The notes beneath the pieces were generated by a model. That model searched no databases. It saw only the letters and a program-made list of their open reading frames with translations, and was not told the DNA's origin. Positions 19,901-31,280 of a stretch of 64,000 nucleotides of DNA are shown here, in pieces. How positions within the stretch are numbered: position 1 is the stretch's first letter; the number at the start of each line of letters is the position of its first letter. Source of the stretch: Vicia villosa. Its lineage: Eukaryota > Streptophyta > Magnoliopsida > Fabales > Fabaceae. Where the stretch lies: the NCBI RefSeq assembly GCF_029867415.1, contig NC_081183.1, forward strand, positions 13,264,404-13,328,403, in the 5' to 3' direction. The position numbers and the translations under genes were made by a program.

Positions 19901-20210
19901 TTACTGTTCACAAGGCTGAATAACCAGTAATTTCCCTAACAAAGTCTCCAGAATCATTTTATCACTTGGCTGATAATTGATCATGTCTTCAAAACCACTA
20001 TCACAAGGCTGGTAGTCGGTAACCTTTTGTTCTGGTTATATTATTAAACATGTCTATCACCATGCTGATAGTCGGTAATATTAACCAAACCTTTGAAACT
20101 CTTTTTACCATGTCAAGTCTGTCACCATGCTGATAGTCGGTAACACAGTTTCATACCTTTCACCTTCGCATTATTAAACAAGTCTATCCCCATGCTGATA
20201 GTCGATAATG
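19901..20210 (+). ncRNA. Six two-tier covarying stem-loops before the PPT
   Basis: Six modules of about 50 bp each have an inner hairpin with stem ending ..CA/TG.. and 6-nt loop (CAAGGC, CTTGGC or CCATGC), and an outer stem. Inner stems are TTCA/TGAA, TTATCA/TGATAA, ACTATCA/TGGTAGT, CTATCA/TGATAG, CTGTCA/TGATAG and CTATC/GATAG. Outer stems include TTACTG/CAGTAA, ACC/GGT, GGTTA/TAACC, TTACC/GGTAA and CATTAT/ATAATG. The loop and stem logic is the same as in the LTR array at 6963-7130. This is a proposed RNA element, not a known family. Confidence 0.55.
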
Positions 20211-20489
20211 TCGATTGGTAAGTTTTTACAAAGCTATCATTCCCCGGAGAAGCATACACTTGCTTTCCCGAAAAGAACAAAAACGGATTCTCTTCCTAAA
20301 ATGGATTGAGATATCCTTCCCGATCTCTTTTCCCCAGTGGAGTCAGTTTTGATATTCCCTCGGTAAAGATATCCTTGCATCATTCGCAATTTTGGTATCT
20401 TAGGTCCAAAATTCGCGTCTTCTGATATTTAAGTCTCTTCCACCCTATCAAAACGAAGATTTTCAATCTTCATATCTCAGGTTGAAGAA

Positions 20490-20506
20490 ACTTAAATAGG
20501 GGCATC
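20490..20506 (+). other. Polypurine tract of Ogre-1
   Basis: AACTTAAATAGGGGCATC lies directly before the 3' LTR. The AGGGG core next to the LTR start is the expected plus-strand primer. Confidence 0.7.
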
Positions 20507-23500
20507 TGTCATACCCCAATTTTTGACCTAAGATACCACCTCATATCATTTGCATATGCATCATTTGCATCTCTAACAAATTGCATTAGCTTGTGTTTGC
20601 TACTTGTGACTCAGCAGGGTTTAATCAGGAAATCACTCATCAGTGCAAATAACACTCAATTAGGGTTTTGTTCTCCCTTCATCTCAAATGAATCATCTTT
20701 ATCTACAATCAACATTTGGTCCTCAGAGATTCATTTCAACAAACCCAACAGCTTTGAATCGACTGAATTAGGGTTTTGACTGAAGACAGCACACTCCTGA
20801 CTTTTGCTCAGAGTTTGACCTAATAACTTGGGACATGACCTCAAAACCCCAAGTACATCATTTTGACCTAATCCATTGGCTCATAACATCTCCTACACAA
20901 AGATTGATCAGACAAATCCTCAGATTAGGGTTTTGAACTATCAGGGACTGAAATCAGGGATCACATTTGAGAAACCCTAAAAATCCCCAGGAAGTCAATC
21001 AAAGGTTTCAATCATCCTCAAATAATCCCTATGACAATATACAATGGAAATTGTATCTCAATTCAAGACCTACAGGCATCAATTTCATCAGGTCGACAAT
21101 TAGGGTTTTTTGACCTAATTCACTGAACAACTGACTTTTTAATCAGGACATGGCACCACAACTCAAACCATGGCTCAATATCCTCTAATGCTTCAATGAG
21201 ATCCATTCATACCACTCATTTGGTGAGGATAGCCTGTTTCATTTGAAATCTCCAGAAACGCGATTCGTCTGAAAAAGTCAACTGTACAAGATCACCATTG
21301 ACTTTTAGGGAATTTTGGTCAACCATGACTTTTGAAGTTTTGAATCATCAATATATGATATGAGAAGTCATTTGATCAAGGAAAATCAAGAAAATCAATC
21401 AAAAATCAAAAGTCAAAAATTTGACTTTCCATACTTAGAAAAATTTCTAAGTGTTTTTCATGGTTTTTTCCAAACTTTGGAAGGGAATTTCTCAAAATTT
21501 CACCTACAAACTGAAAAAAACTTCCAACATGAAAGTTGTAGATTTTGATCCAATAAACAACTTTGACACATATAAATTTTTTCCATAAGATCAACCATTT
21601 AAGAGATATGGTGCTTCAAAGTTGGTATCTTATGAAAATTTCACTTAAAACTTCATTTTCTTCAAAGTTCATGGATCTTTTTCACCCATTTCCTTAAAGG
21701 TCTTGAAGAAACTTTCAACTAGGCTTTTGAAGTGTGTAACATGAGCTTTCCAAAATGTCTAAGAGCATGAAAAAACATGGAGTGTAGCTATGGTTTTGAA
21801 TTTTGACATTAGTGACCATTTCACTTGAAATTTCAAGCCATTTTTGCAAAGTTATGAACCAAATTGCCAAATGGACCAAGTAATGATGCATAGAGGCAAT
21901 AATTGGAGATATTTTTTCTGATTTGAGACAGATGGGAAAGAGATAAGAAGCTTGGCCAAAATAACCATGGTTTAGTTACTTTAACCATTTGCATTTAATG
22001 TGAAAGATTCCATTTTATCTCTTAAGCCAAATCACCAATTTTTGATCAACTTGCAAAGGTCTGAGTTCAGAACTCTTGGCCTATAAATAGAGGTCATTTC
22101 CACTCTTCAACTCACACCAAAACCTCACAATTATAGGTTTTCTCTCTTCTTTCTTGAATTGCAAGTTTCATAGTTTTCAAAGAGGTAGAAAACTCAACCT
22201 CCAAACCCTTTGAGTTATGGCCAAAGTGATGGTTCTAACATCTCATAAACATCAAATATGATGTGTTTGATCCACTCACACACCCCAAATCACCCTAAAT
22301 CTCAGAATCACTCTTCAACCTCCATGTTTGCACATAATGAGCCTTATCATGCCAATTCTCATACCAGGCCATATCTGTCCAAGTTAATCATCCCAACCAT
22401 CATCCATGATCTGAAACACCTCCATCATCAGATTCGATTCTCACTTGAAGCAACTGCAGTTCAGGTTCCATAGCTTAGCTCAGATGAATTCAAACCACTC
22501 CAAGCATCCAGACACCTTCCATATGGTCCATTGAAGCTATCCAGATCATCAAACAACTTCTGTAACACCTCCAAGCAAGAATTCGGTTCTCAGTTGTGCC
22601 GTTTTTGAGGTAAGTGCACATGAACTTCAAACTCTATGAATCATGCATCATAAATGAAAAACTGGTTTACCATCATGTTTCTGCATACATATGGATCATT
22701 AACCCTCAATCAATTGCTATTTATCTTGCACATACACGATTTCATGATCAATCTCAGAATTAGGGTTCTTCGTGTTCATCACAAAATTGATCACCTTAGA
22801 GCAAAAATAAATGAATTATGAGGGCACCATCATGATCCTTGTAAAAAAACGAGTGAGATAGACCCTTCACTTGATCAATTTGGTTCAGTTTTCAGAAATT
22901 TCAAAATCAAATTGGGGATGTGTTCTTGGCGCCATTTTTTGCGAAGGAAATTTGAAAAATGAGTTTGAAATATAACCAGTTGAATGCGTATGTATTACAA
23001 GCTGCGCGCGCAGCTGGGTTGGCAAGTGTTTTGGTCTGCAAACACAAGGGCGTGGGTTCAAACCCTTTGGAAGACAAAACCAATTTTTTATCACTTTTTT
23101 CCTTCAATTTTTTACAAACTTCATCAATTAATTTAACCCATCAAAATAACTTATTTTTTCTTCATTTTTTAAACACTTCTTATTTAATATACATATTTTG
23201 ACAATATCAAAAAAAATCACAAAAAAAGATTTATTTAATATACTTTTAATTAGGTTTAAAATGACATGTTTTTAGGTATTTTCAAATACCTTAAATATTG
23301 TTTTATTTGATTTTTTCAAACTTAATTACTTGTAAATACTTTTGTGATCAAACCCTAATCACTTAGGTCTTAATTAAGCATTAAAACTTGTTTTAAACTT
23401 AATTAAGTTGACTTTTGTCATATTCAAATCGTTTTAAAACAAGCGATCGCATTTCTTCTCAAAAACGATAAACCATTTCTTTTTGAAACTTTTGATTAAA

Positions 23501-25598
23501 CTTTTTTAATTGATCAAATGATTTTCAAAACGAAGTGGGGCCTCTCGAATATTAGAGAGTATAAGACCCACTCTTCTTCTTTTTACAGTTTTTCTTTGTA
23601 CAGAAAACTTTTTCAAAAAACAATACTTTTCAAACAGTTTTTTTTAACAACAAATCACACATCTTTTTCAAACCATCCACCCTGTTTTATGAAAATAAAA
23701 CAGGGGCCTCTCGAATATTAGAGAGTGTAAGTCCCATTTCTTTTCTTTTTGTACAGTTTTCAAAACAATAAAACTTCTTTAAAATAAACCTTTTTTAAAA
23801 CAATTTTCAAATCATTTCCAAAACACCAAAACTCCAAACTTCAAAGCTTTTCAATATACCATGGGCCTCCATGTAGGTATAAGTCCCGAGCCCTTTTGTA
23901 CATACCCATTCCTGTACATGAAATTAGGTATTTCATTGTACACACCGTTTTGTACATATCTCGATCAGTTTGATTTTTAACTTTGAATAACAAACCAAAA
24001 ATGAAGGTTTCTTTAAATCTTCCCAAAAATATACCATGGGCCTCCATGTAGGTATAAGTCCCAAGCCCTTTTGTGAATACCTGTTTACATAGCTTTGAAT
24101 AAATTCAAGTGGACCTCTCCTCGAGTATGAGTCCCGAGCCCTGTGTATACAAATGGATCATGCATACAGGTATATTTCCTTCATAAACTCCATTATATAC
24201 ACACACTTTGTCATATATATGTGCTTGTTCATACTTGTTCATAACTTGTTCATATACTTGTTCATATTTGTTCGTACTTGTTCATACTTGTGATTGTGTT
24301 ACATATGCTTGTTCAACTTAGTACAACACTAGGTTCCCCATAGCCTCCTATTGGGCTTCGTGCAAAGAATCTCCACTAGTTTAGGTTAGGACATAGAGTA
24401 TGGTTTCCCGGTGAAATCGCTCTAAGAGCTCAAACCAACTATACCATGCCTCCCCTTGGGCTTTGTACAAACGAGTGACCCTCCCATAGCCTCCTCTTGG
24501 GCTTACAATGCAAGGACCCTGGATTGTCCCTCCCATAGCCTCCTCTTGGGCTTACAATGCAAGGACCCTCGGATAGCCTCCTCTTGGGCTTCGTACAAGG
24601 ACCCACGGGCTTCTTATAAGCATCCCCAATATCCAAATCAAATACCCTAGGAGATTAGACATTTTTCATCTCTATGCTAGGAGTATCTCTTCTATATCAT
24701 CACAAACAATCAATCAATCAATCAATCAAATCTCTTTTTTGCCACAAGGCTGGCTAATCAATCAAACCGTTTTGCCACCATACTGGCTGATTAATCAAAG
24801 TTTTGTCACAAGGCTGACTTCATTGAAACTTTTGCCACGAGGCTGGCTGATTAATCAAAACTTTTTGTCACAAGGCTGACTTCATTAAAAGTTTTGCCAC
24901 AAGGCTGGTTAAACACAAAAACATCTTTATCATTCTAAGCACCATAAGCGGCATGGCCCCGGGCTTATAATGAAAAGATTTTCAAACAAAAATCAAACAG
25001 ATGTATGTGATGATATAGATTAGATACATCTAGCATTTAGACGACATTTGTCTATTTTCCTTTGCTTCCACTAGCATAAGTGGGAACTACGATTGCTCTG
25101 ACTTTCTCAACATCCCTTTGAGAATACGTAGGCACAAGGTCGATCCTTGGCGAGCAAAACAAAACACAAAAAAAAAACCATTCAAACCTTAGCACCCGTA
25201 GACCCCGAGCTACAGATGCTCTGATTCCCTCTAAGGGATATGTATGCAGAGGATCGCGATGATCTTTGCGAGCATAATCAAACAAACACCTTAGGTCCCA
25301 CCTATTTCACAACAGAACCTCTCAATAACATGGAATGAAAAACAAAGCAAAGAAACCTGTAGAGTACTACAGATACGTTGGGTGCTAATACCTTCCCTTC
25401 GTATAACCAACCCTCTTACCCAAGATCTCCCCCCACTTTTTAGGTTATTGCAGCTTTTTTCCTTTTCCTCCTTTGGAAATAATAAAAAGTTTGGTCCGTA
25501 CAAAAGAAAAATCATTTTTTGAGCACTCGAGCCCAAAGAAGGCATCAGGTGTCTCATCCCACAAAAAAGAGGAACAAAACGGTTTTTCGCCCGCGACA
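20507..25598 (+). repeat. Ogre-1 3' LTR
   Basis: This 5092-bp LTR is nearly identical to 2730-7820. Differences noticed by eye include C/T near 2939/20699-20700, G/T near 3106/20884, G/A near 6031/23809, an extra A at 24424-24427, and two substitutions near 7236-7250/25014-25028. It ends CCGCGACA, followed by the GTTAT duplication. Confidence 0.97.
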
Positions 25599-25603
25599 GT
25601 TAT
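25599..25603. other. Target site duplication (GTTAT) of Ogre-1, right copy
   Basis: It is identical to 2725-2729 and directly follows the 3' LTR. Confidence 0.95.
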
Positions 25604-25980
25604 GTATTATGTTTGACTTGAGTACTTGTTATTTTGCTACTTGCTGTTGAGAGGCTTTTAAGCCAAATATTCCGTATTATGTTTAATTTTATGTTGAGAT
25701 GATTATTGAGACTTGATCATGGTATGGGACATGAATCATTTTATGAGATACATGAGTATTTAGTATTCTCCGCTGTGAATGCATATTCTGGATAAATTAT
25801 GATTAATTGAGAAGTGTTATTTGAAATGACCAGGTTTATCTTATATTGTAAATGAATGTTGTCGGGTTTTAAAAGCTTTTAGTTTTCAAAAACATCGATG
25901 TGACGCCCTTTTGTTTATATGCATGCTTAATTACTCTGATTATATATTCAATATTTTGGGGTATTATAAGGGGTGTTACA
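25604..25980 (+). repeat. Solo LTR, right part
   Basis: This continues the LTR begun at 298 and ends GGGGTGTTACA, followed by the ATCCT duplication at 25981-25985. Confidence 0.8.
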
Positions 25981-25985
25981 ATCCT

Positions 25986-26850
25986 CATCAGAAGTTCCAA
26001 CATAAGCCATCAGAAGTTATTTTGTCTTTTCTTCTAGAGTTGTTTGACTCTTCCAGGCAAAAGTGACAACTCGTCTTCATCATCAGACACATTGTATTGA
26101 GATTCTTCCATTTCTTCAGCTTAGAAGGCTTTGTTATTTTTTGACTTAGTCCTTTCTGATTTAGACCTTAAAGCAACTGATTTTCCTCTTTTCTGAGGCT
26201 CATCCTCTTCTAGCTCTATTTCATGACTTCTGAGAGAGATAAGAAGCTCCTAAGAGTTATGTTGTTAAAGTCTTTAGAGAGCTTTAATGTAGTTACCATA
26301 GTTCTCCATTTCTTGGGTAGACTTATGATGATCTTCTTAGCATGATCAGCAGTAGTATAACCTTTGTCCGGAACCTTAATTCCTGTGACCTGAGTTCGAA
26401 ACCTTGAAAACATGGTTTCCACAATTTCTTCCTCTTCCACCTTGAAAGCTTCATATTTTTCTGAATTAAGGTGAAGGTCTTAGTTTCTTTAACTTGAGCA
26501 TTTCCTTTATGTGTCATTCTTAAAGAATCAAGAATGTCCTTTGTTGTATCTCTATTTGTAATTTTCTCATATTCAATATAGGATATAGCGTTGAAAATAA
26601 TGGTTATAGATTTGTGATGATTCTTGAACACATGTTTCTGTTCATCATCCATTCTGTTTGGGGGAATGGGGATACCATTCGCAGTAACAGGTGTTTTGTA
26701 ACCATTTGTGACAATCTCACAGATATCGATATCATATCCTAGAAAGAAACTTTCTAGTCTATCTTTATAATAATCAAATCTCTCTCCACCAAAGACTACA
26801 GGTTTAGAAGTGTAACTATCTCTTCCTTGATTGTTAGTAGCGGCAACCAT
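25986..26850 (-). pseudogene. SIRE-type Ty1/copia gag pseudogene
   Basis: From the ATG at 26848-26850 the minus strand encodes a copia gag of the UBN2 / DUF4219 type (VFGGERFDYYKDRLESFF...YDIDICEIVTNGYK). A frameshift near 26440-26490 moves the reading to MEEEEIVETMFSRF...GYTTADHAKKIIISLPKKW, and a third frame carries IELEEDEPQKRGKSVAL. The zinc-knuckle region and pol are missing from the window. The gag tail continues at 1-292 beyond the nested insertions. Confidence 0.85.
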
Positions 26851-26920
26851 ATAGAAGTTTTTCTCACATTGGACCTCTCTACATGTTTAAGTGTTTGATA
26901 AAAAAATCAACAAAGAGTCT

Positions 26921-26934
26921 GAGCCCTGATGCCA
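26921..26934 (-). other. Degenerate copia primer binding site
   Basis: On the minus strand TGGCATCAGGGCTC corresponds to the usual initiator-Met primer site TGGTATCAGAGC with two changes. It lies 2 nt from the LTR end and fixes the element's orientation. Confidence 0.75.
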
Positions 26935-26936
26935 AT

Positions 26937-28212
26937 TGAAGGTAGAGAAAAACAAGAGAAAGGGGGGTTTGAATTTGGTTTTCTAAAAAACTCTTCTTCT
27001 TAGAACTACTCTTCACAAAAATCAATGAGATAGTTAAGAGGAGAAGAAAAAGAACACGTTCAGTTATACAAGTTCACCTTAGAAAAGGCTAATCTTGTCC
27101 ACCCGCCAAGGTGATTTCGCCATAGAAAATGACTTAATCCACTAATCTTGAAAGATTACAAACAACCTCAAAGAGTCTAGAAAGAAACCTTATCCCTTTC
27201 AAGTATACAGACTAACAACCTAGTCACTTAAGGAAAACAAATCTCAACAGATTTACAAATAATAATGTTTATAAGATATTGCTTCTAAAAAGCAGATTGA
27301 AACAAAAACAGTTTAGAACAAATGTTAACATAATCTACTAAGCAACAACTCTTGTGTTCTAGAGATTCTTATAGAAACTAGATTTCTCACAATGGAGTAT
27401 TCAGTACAGTTTCTCTAAGATATTTATTTCTCTTATTCTTCTTTGATGTTTATATGTTGAGTTTTGAAATATAGCTTATAACAGCATTGTTATTCTCTAT
27501 GAATTGACAGCTTCTTCAAAGGATAGTGTCTCATATAAATAGTCCCAAGAAAATGACCATGGAGAAGGATAAGTTGAAACTTTCCTTACAACTTGATGTA
27601 ACGGCTCCAAAAGGTCGCGGGGCACAAAGAGCACACCAAAGACGAAATCGTACAATACGTCCTGCCACAGTGGAAAAGGTGATGTATTGTTGTACCATGT
27701 TGATTCTATTACAAGTTATCTGACCATTCATGTTTTGAGATGTATTTCTTATCTGAAGTAGAGAAAGCATCAAAGAGATCATGTAAGGTAGACGTTCCAA
27801 GAGAAAATATTCTTCAGAGCCAGAAAGAAGTCTTCAAAGTTGAAAGCAGCAGCTTATCTGAATGACGCATTTTTGTTTTTTTGAGCTGGAAGCAAAAGCT
27901 TATCTGAGCTTGAAATCTTGATTTTTGAGCTTGAAGAGTAGCTTAGCTTCAGAACATTTGTAAATCCTTTTTCTGATGAGTCATTCAACACTCTTCAGAT
28001 TTGCTGATGTCATTTCAAAATTGAGATGAATAGTTCTTATAATATGTTACACTGATTCTAATGATTTTCTGGACAACAATCCTTAATCAACCAAAATAGT
28101 AAATCGGCACACTTAAGAGACTATTAGAGTACAAAATTGTTACATAACAAATATATGTATTGTTATCATCAAAACTAAAAGATTGAATGTAGAAGCAAAT
28201 CTTGTTCTAACA
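26937..28212 (-). repeat. 5' LTR of minus-strand SIRE-type copia element
   Basis: Read on the minus strand, the LTR starts TGTTAGAACAAGATTTG and ends CTACCTTCA (1276 bp). The same family occurs at 62380-63643. The 5 bp beyond the right end are AGGTA; the partner duplication lies outside the window. Confidence 0.85.
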
Positions 28213-28699
28213 AGGTAAGCCTAAGTTCGAGTCCCAGACATGAATACCATTCACTCCCAATTAGGGTAGAAAGATCCAGACATCCCTAAAGCCTTGATAT
28301 TCCTCACACAAGTCTAATTTGGTTTCATTCAAACCGATTATTCACAACAAATACATACTAGGGTATCTTTTGTGTCTGAATATCTTACCTCGAGGTTAAT
28401 TCCATTTTAAACCTTTGTTTACCTCACATTCTTTAGCTGACAAACTAGTGTTCGCATACTTCGATATTAATCAACTAAGGTTCAAATATTAACCAATTAG
28501 AGTGTAAGCTTTTGATTTATGAAACAACTAGGTGTATGCTTTTATCATTAATAATTTAGGGTTTCAATAATTTACATACAAACTCAATCAAAACATATGC
28601 AACCATGTTATTACGTCACGATTACAATACTTAACACTGAAAGCACTCAACAAATGCATAAAAGTGAACATAAGTAGTGGTATAATCGACTACACCTCT
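28213..28699. other. Unassigned AT-rich sequence
   Basis: No coding frame or intact repeat structure is recognised. AGTTCGAGTCCC near 28223-28234 resembles a tRNA B box, but no matching A box is visible. Confidence 0.5.
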
Positions 28700-29160
28700 T
28701 CCTAGATTCAAAAGAACACAACCTTGAAGTGTTCCCAGTCTTTCGGGAAACCTTGAGTAACCATGCAGTTTCCAGCATTAACCCACCTCTCAGTCGCATT
28801 AACCCTAAGCATGTGGCCGACATAAGTCACCTTGTCCTCCTCACTATGCGACACCACTTAAAAAACTCTTTCCATTTCGGTCAACCAAACATGTGCCCGA
28901 AGAGGATCAAGAATCCCTTCAAACTATAGGGGATTTACTCTATAGAACTATCGCAACCTCCATTTCCCATGTTCTGCGGTGCATGTTGAGGTTTCAAATG
29001 ACCTTGAATATGTTGTATCATTTGCAGTATAAACTATTGTTATTATTGTTGCATTTGCTGCATGAATTGGGCCAATTGGTTACCGTTATTTTCCATTCCT
29101 TGCTCCGGTTCTACATTTTGGCCTCAAGTGCCATTGGGTATTTCATTACCTCTACGCTAC
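28700..29160 (-). pseudogene. Ty3/gypsy gag relic
   Basis: In one minus-strand frame 28712-28893 reads HVWLTEMERVF, a stop, VVSHSEEDKVTYVGHML, then RWVNAG...VTQGFPKDWEHFKVVF. This is the Retrotrans_gag pattern (W..E.E..F....E..KV...G.ML....RW). The upstream part to about 29160 is glutamine-rich (QLAQFMQQMQQ) with stops. No protease or RT remains nearby. Confidence 0.75.
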
Positions 29161-29237
29161 TCTGCCATGAAACTATATCTTATATCTCTGAAATTATAAT
29201 TGGCATGAATTTTGGTAAAACTAACTTGGCAGCAACA

Positions 29238-30470
29238 TGTTAAAAAAATGTTATCAACTTGCAGACTCAACATGTCGAATGTGATGTCCTTACCAGAAGC
29301 ATAGGACATCAGGTCTGTCAGAGATGTCCTAACCAGAAGCATAGGATATCAGGTCTGTGTCAGAGATGTTCTAACCAGAAGCTTAGGACATCTGGTCTGT
29401 CAGAGATGTCCTAACCAAAAGCATAGGACATCTTATATGTGTCAGAGATGTCCTAACCAGAAGCATAGGACATGAGAATTATATGTGTTGTGCAAAATGT
29501 TCTATCAACTGGTATAACATGTCGAACAAGATGTCTTATGCAGGATCATCCGACATCATGACTAAGTGTTAATGTGGGATTTTGGAATATGTTCCGGCTG
29601 TTACAGATGCAGAATATTTGGGGACATATTTTGCAGTCCTATGTGGCGTTGATTTAAAAGGTCTGGAAGATTCAAGTCAAAATCAAGAAGAATATGCACC
29701 TTCTAATTATGGAGATAATTTAGGAAGATTTGATTGAAGACCAATTTTTATGCAGAATCTTCTGCAGACTTGTAGCAGTTGATATGCTCTGATTTGAAAC
29801 CCAAATCTAGTTCGGAAAAGGTTATAAATAGAAGTGTTTGTAACCTAGAAGAGTATAGGTCCAAGATTTAGAAGCATTAAGGCTTAGTCATTGTGCCACT
29901 CTCTAGTAGAGTTGGTTTGTGTGATCCACTCGGGTTGTGAATTGGACTGTGTTATTGAGCTGTAAGTCTCTATTATTGTTCTCCTTGAAGCTGTGAAGCA
30001 AGAGTAGGTATTGTTCTTGATCGAAGCTTCTGAGTAAGATCAAGTATTCTTGATTAAGAATTTTTTAATCTAGTGTCTCTGGTAATGAAGAGTGGGTTAA
30101 AGGACCGTCAATATCGGTAATGTGTATTGTTATTGTGAGACATCACTGTGGTGATTGGAAGTGAGAGGGTTTTCTCTTATCTAGAAAGTTCTTAGTTAGA
30201 AGTTGCATTGGGTAGGAATTAAATGAGAAGTCAGTAACCCAGAGGTTGTTTACGTGTGAATCGGAGGTTATTTACACAGTACTTTGAATTGATACTACTA
30301 ATAGTGGATTTCCTTTCTGGCTTGATAGCCCCTAGAGTGGGTGTTGTTGTACACCAAACTTGGTTAAAAATCTTGTGTGTTGTTTACTTTTCAGTATTGT
30401 TTATATCTTGCCTATGTGTTTTGTTAAGATCAGATGTCTCAAAATTTCCTACGACATTTGGAATCTGACA
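29238..30470 (+). repeat. Copia-like LTR remnant
   Basis: Possible LTR starting TGTTAAAAAAATG. It holds five hairpin repeats (29283-29474), a TATA-like TTATAAATAGAAG at about 29821, and a leader-like, intron-like T-rich stretch with GTGTGTTGTTTAC near the end. The right boundary and family are uncertain and no target duplication was found. It could be another non-autonomous repeat. Confidence 0.4.
29283..29474 (+). repeat. Five tandem hairpin repeats, about 42 bp each
   Basis: Each unit contains GATGTCCT and AGGACATC separated by 12 nt (AACCAGAAGCAT), able to form an 8-bp stem. Units 2, 3 and 5 carry single stem changes. Spacer length alternates, with CAGGTCTGTCAGA or CTGTGTCAGA. Confidence 0.9.
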
Positions 30471-30761
30471 TACGAGAATTACACTATATGTCCTGGATAT
30501 AAAAGTCAAATGTAGTTTTCATTGAAATCAAGTGAATTCATTTAGTGAAAGAGATAAATGCCTTTGTACATGTTAGTTGCATTGTTTCTTGGACCACCTC
30601 CACCACTTAGATTGTCATCAGCATTGGTCGCTCATTATACATAGGAAAACATGGTAAGTATTTAGGTAATACATTCTCTTACTTGTTCTATAACCACAAA
30701 TAAGACACCCCGGGTTACAAAACATTTAAAAATACATTTTTTTAATGTTTTTCTTAAATAA
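30471..30761. other. Unassigned sequence left of Helitron
   Basis: No frame or repeat structure is recognised. The last base, A at 30761, abuts the Helitron end. Confidence 0.4.
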
Positions 30762-30894
30762 CTAGTAACAAACTCGTGCGTTCGCATGGGTTCTGGTACG
30801 AGACGCGCATTTGTTTTAGATGTATATTTTTTAATAGAAAAATATCTAGTTACTCTTTAAAAATAATAATTGAATGTATAATTAATAAAAAAAA

Positions 30895-31280
30895 TTGATC
30901 ACTAACTTCATGTCCCATTAATAATCAATATTTTGATCAATAACTTCATGCTCCTGTGTACGAATATTAATTTGATCAATAACTTCATGTCCCTGTGTAC
31001 CTTAAAAAATATTTTGATTAGTAACTTCATGTCCTGTTAATAATTAATATTTTGATCAATAACTTCATGTCCCGTTAATAATCAATATTTTGATCAGTAA
31101 CTTCATGTTATTATGTCCAAGTATTATTTTGATCAATAACTTCATGTCCACATGTACCTTAAAAATATTTTGATCAGTAACTTCATGTCCCGTTAATAAT
31201 CAATATTTTGATCTATAACTTCATGTCCCGTTAATAATCAATATTTTGATCAATAACTTCATGTTGCCGTGTGCAAAAGA
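30895..31280. repeat. Minisatellite, about ten 38-42-bp units
   Basis: The unit TTGATCAATAACTTCATGTC is followed by a variable 18-22-bp part. Two kinds of second half alternate: CCGTTAATAATCAATATT and a longer CTGTGTACCTTAAAAATATT type. Units are 5-20% diverged by eye. Confidence 0.9.

Larger units (their letters stand above)
2730..25598 (+). mobile_element. Ogre-1: complete Ogre/Tat Ty3-gypsy retrotransposon
   Basis: This is a 22.9-kb element with 5.09-kb direct LTRs (TGTCATACCC...CCGCGACA) and a perfect 5-bp target duplication. In order it holds an Arg-tRNA-type primer site, leader, ORF1, gag-pro, a predicted 374-bp intron, RT/RNase H/second RNase H/integrase, a long structured 3' UTR and a polypurine tract. 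This order is diagnostic of Ogre. The LTR copies differ by about five substitutions and one 1-bp indel noticed by eye. At a commonly used plant rate of 1.3e-8 per site per year that suggests tens of thousands of years since insertion. The frames are open, but a TAG at 14495 and YVDN in the RT active site argue against autonomous activity. Confidence 0.97.

Noticed and set aside
29283..29474. CRISPR array
   Set aside because: The repeats are in a plant transposon LTR, the spacers are near-identical, and there is no prokaryotic context.
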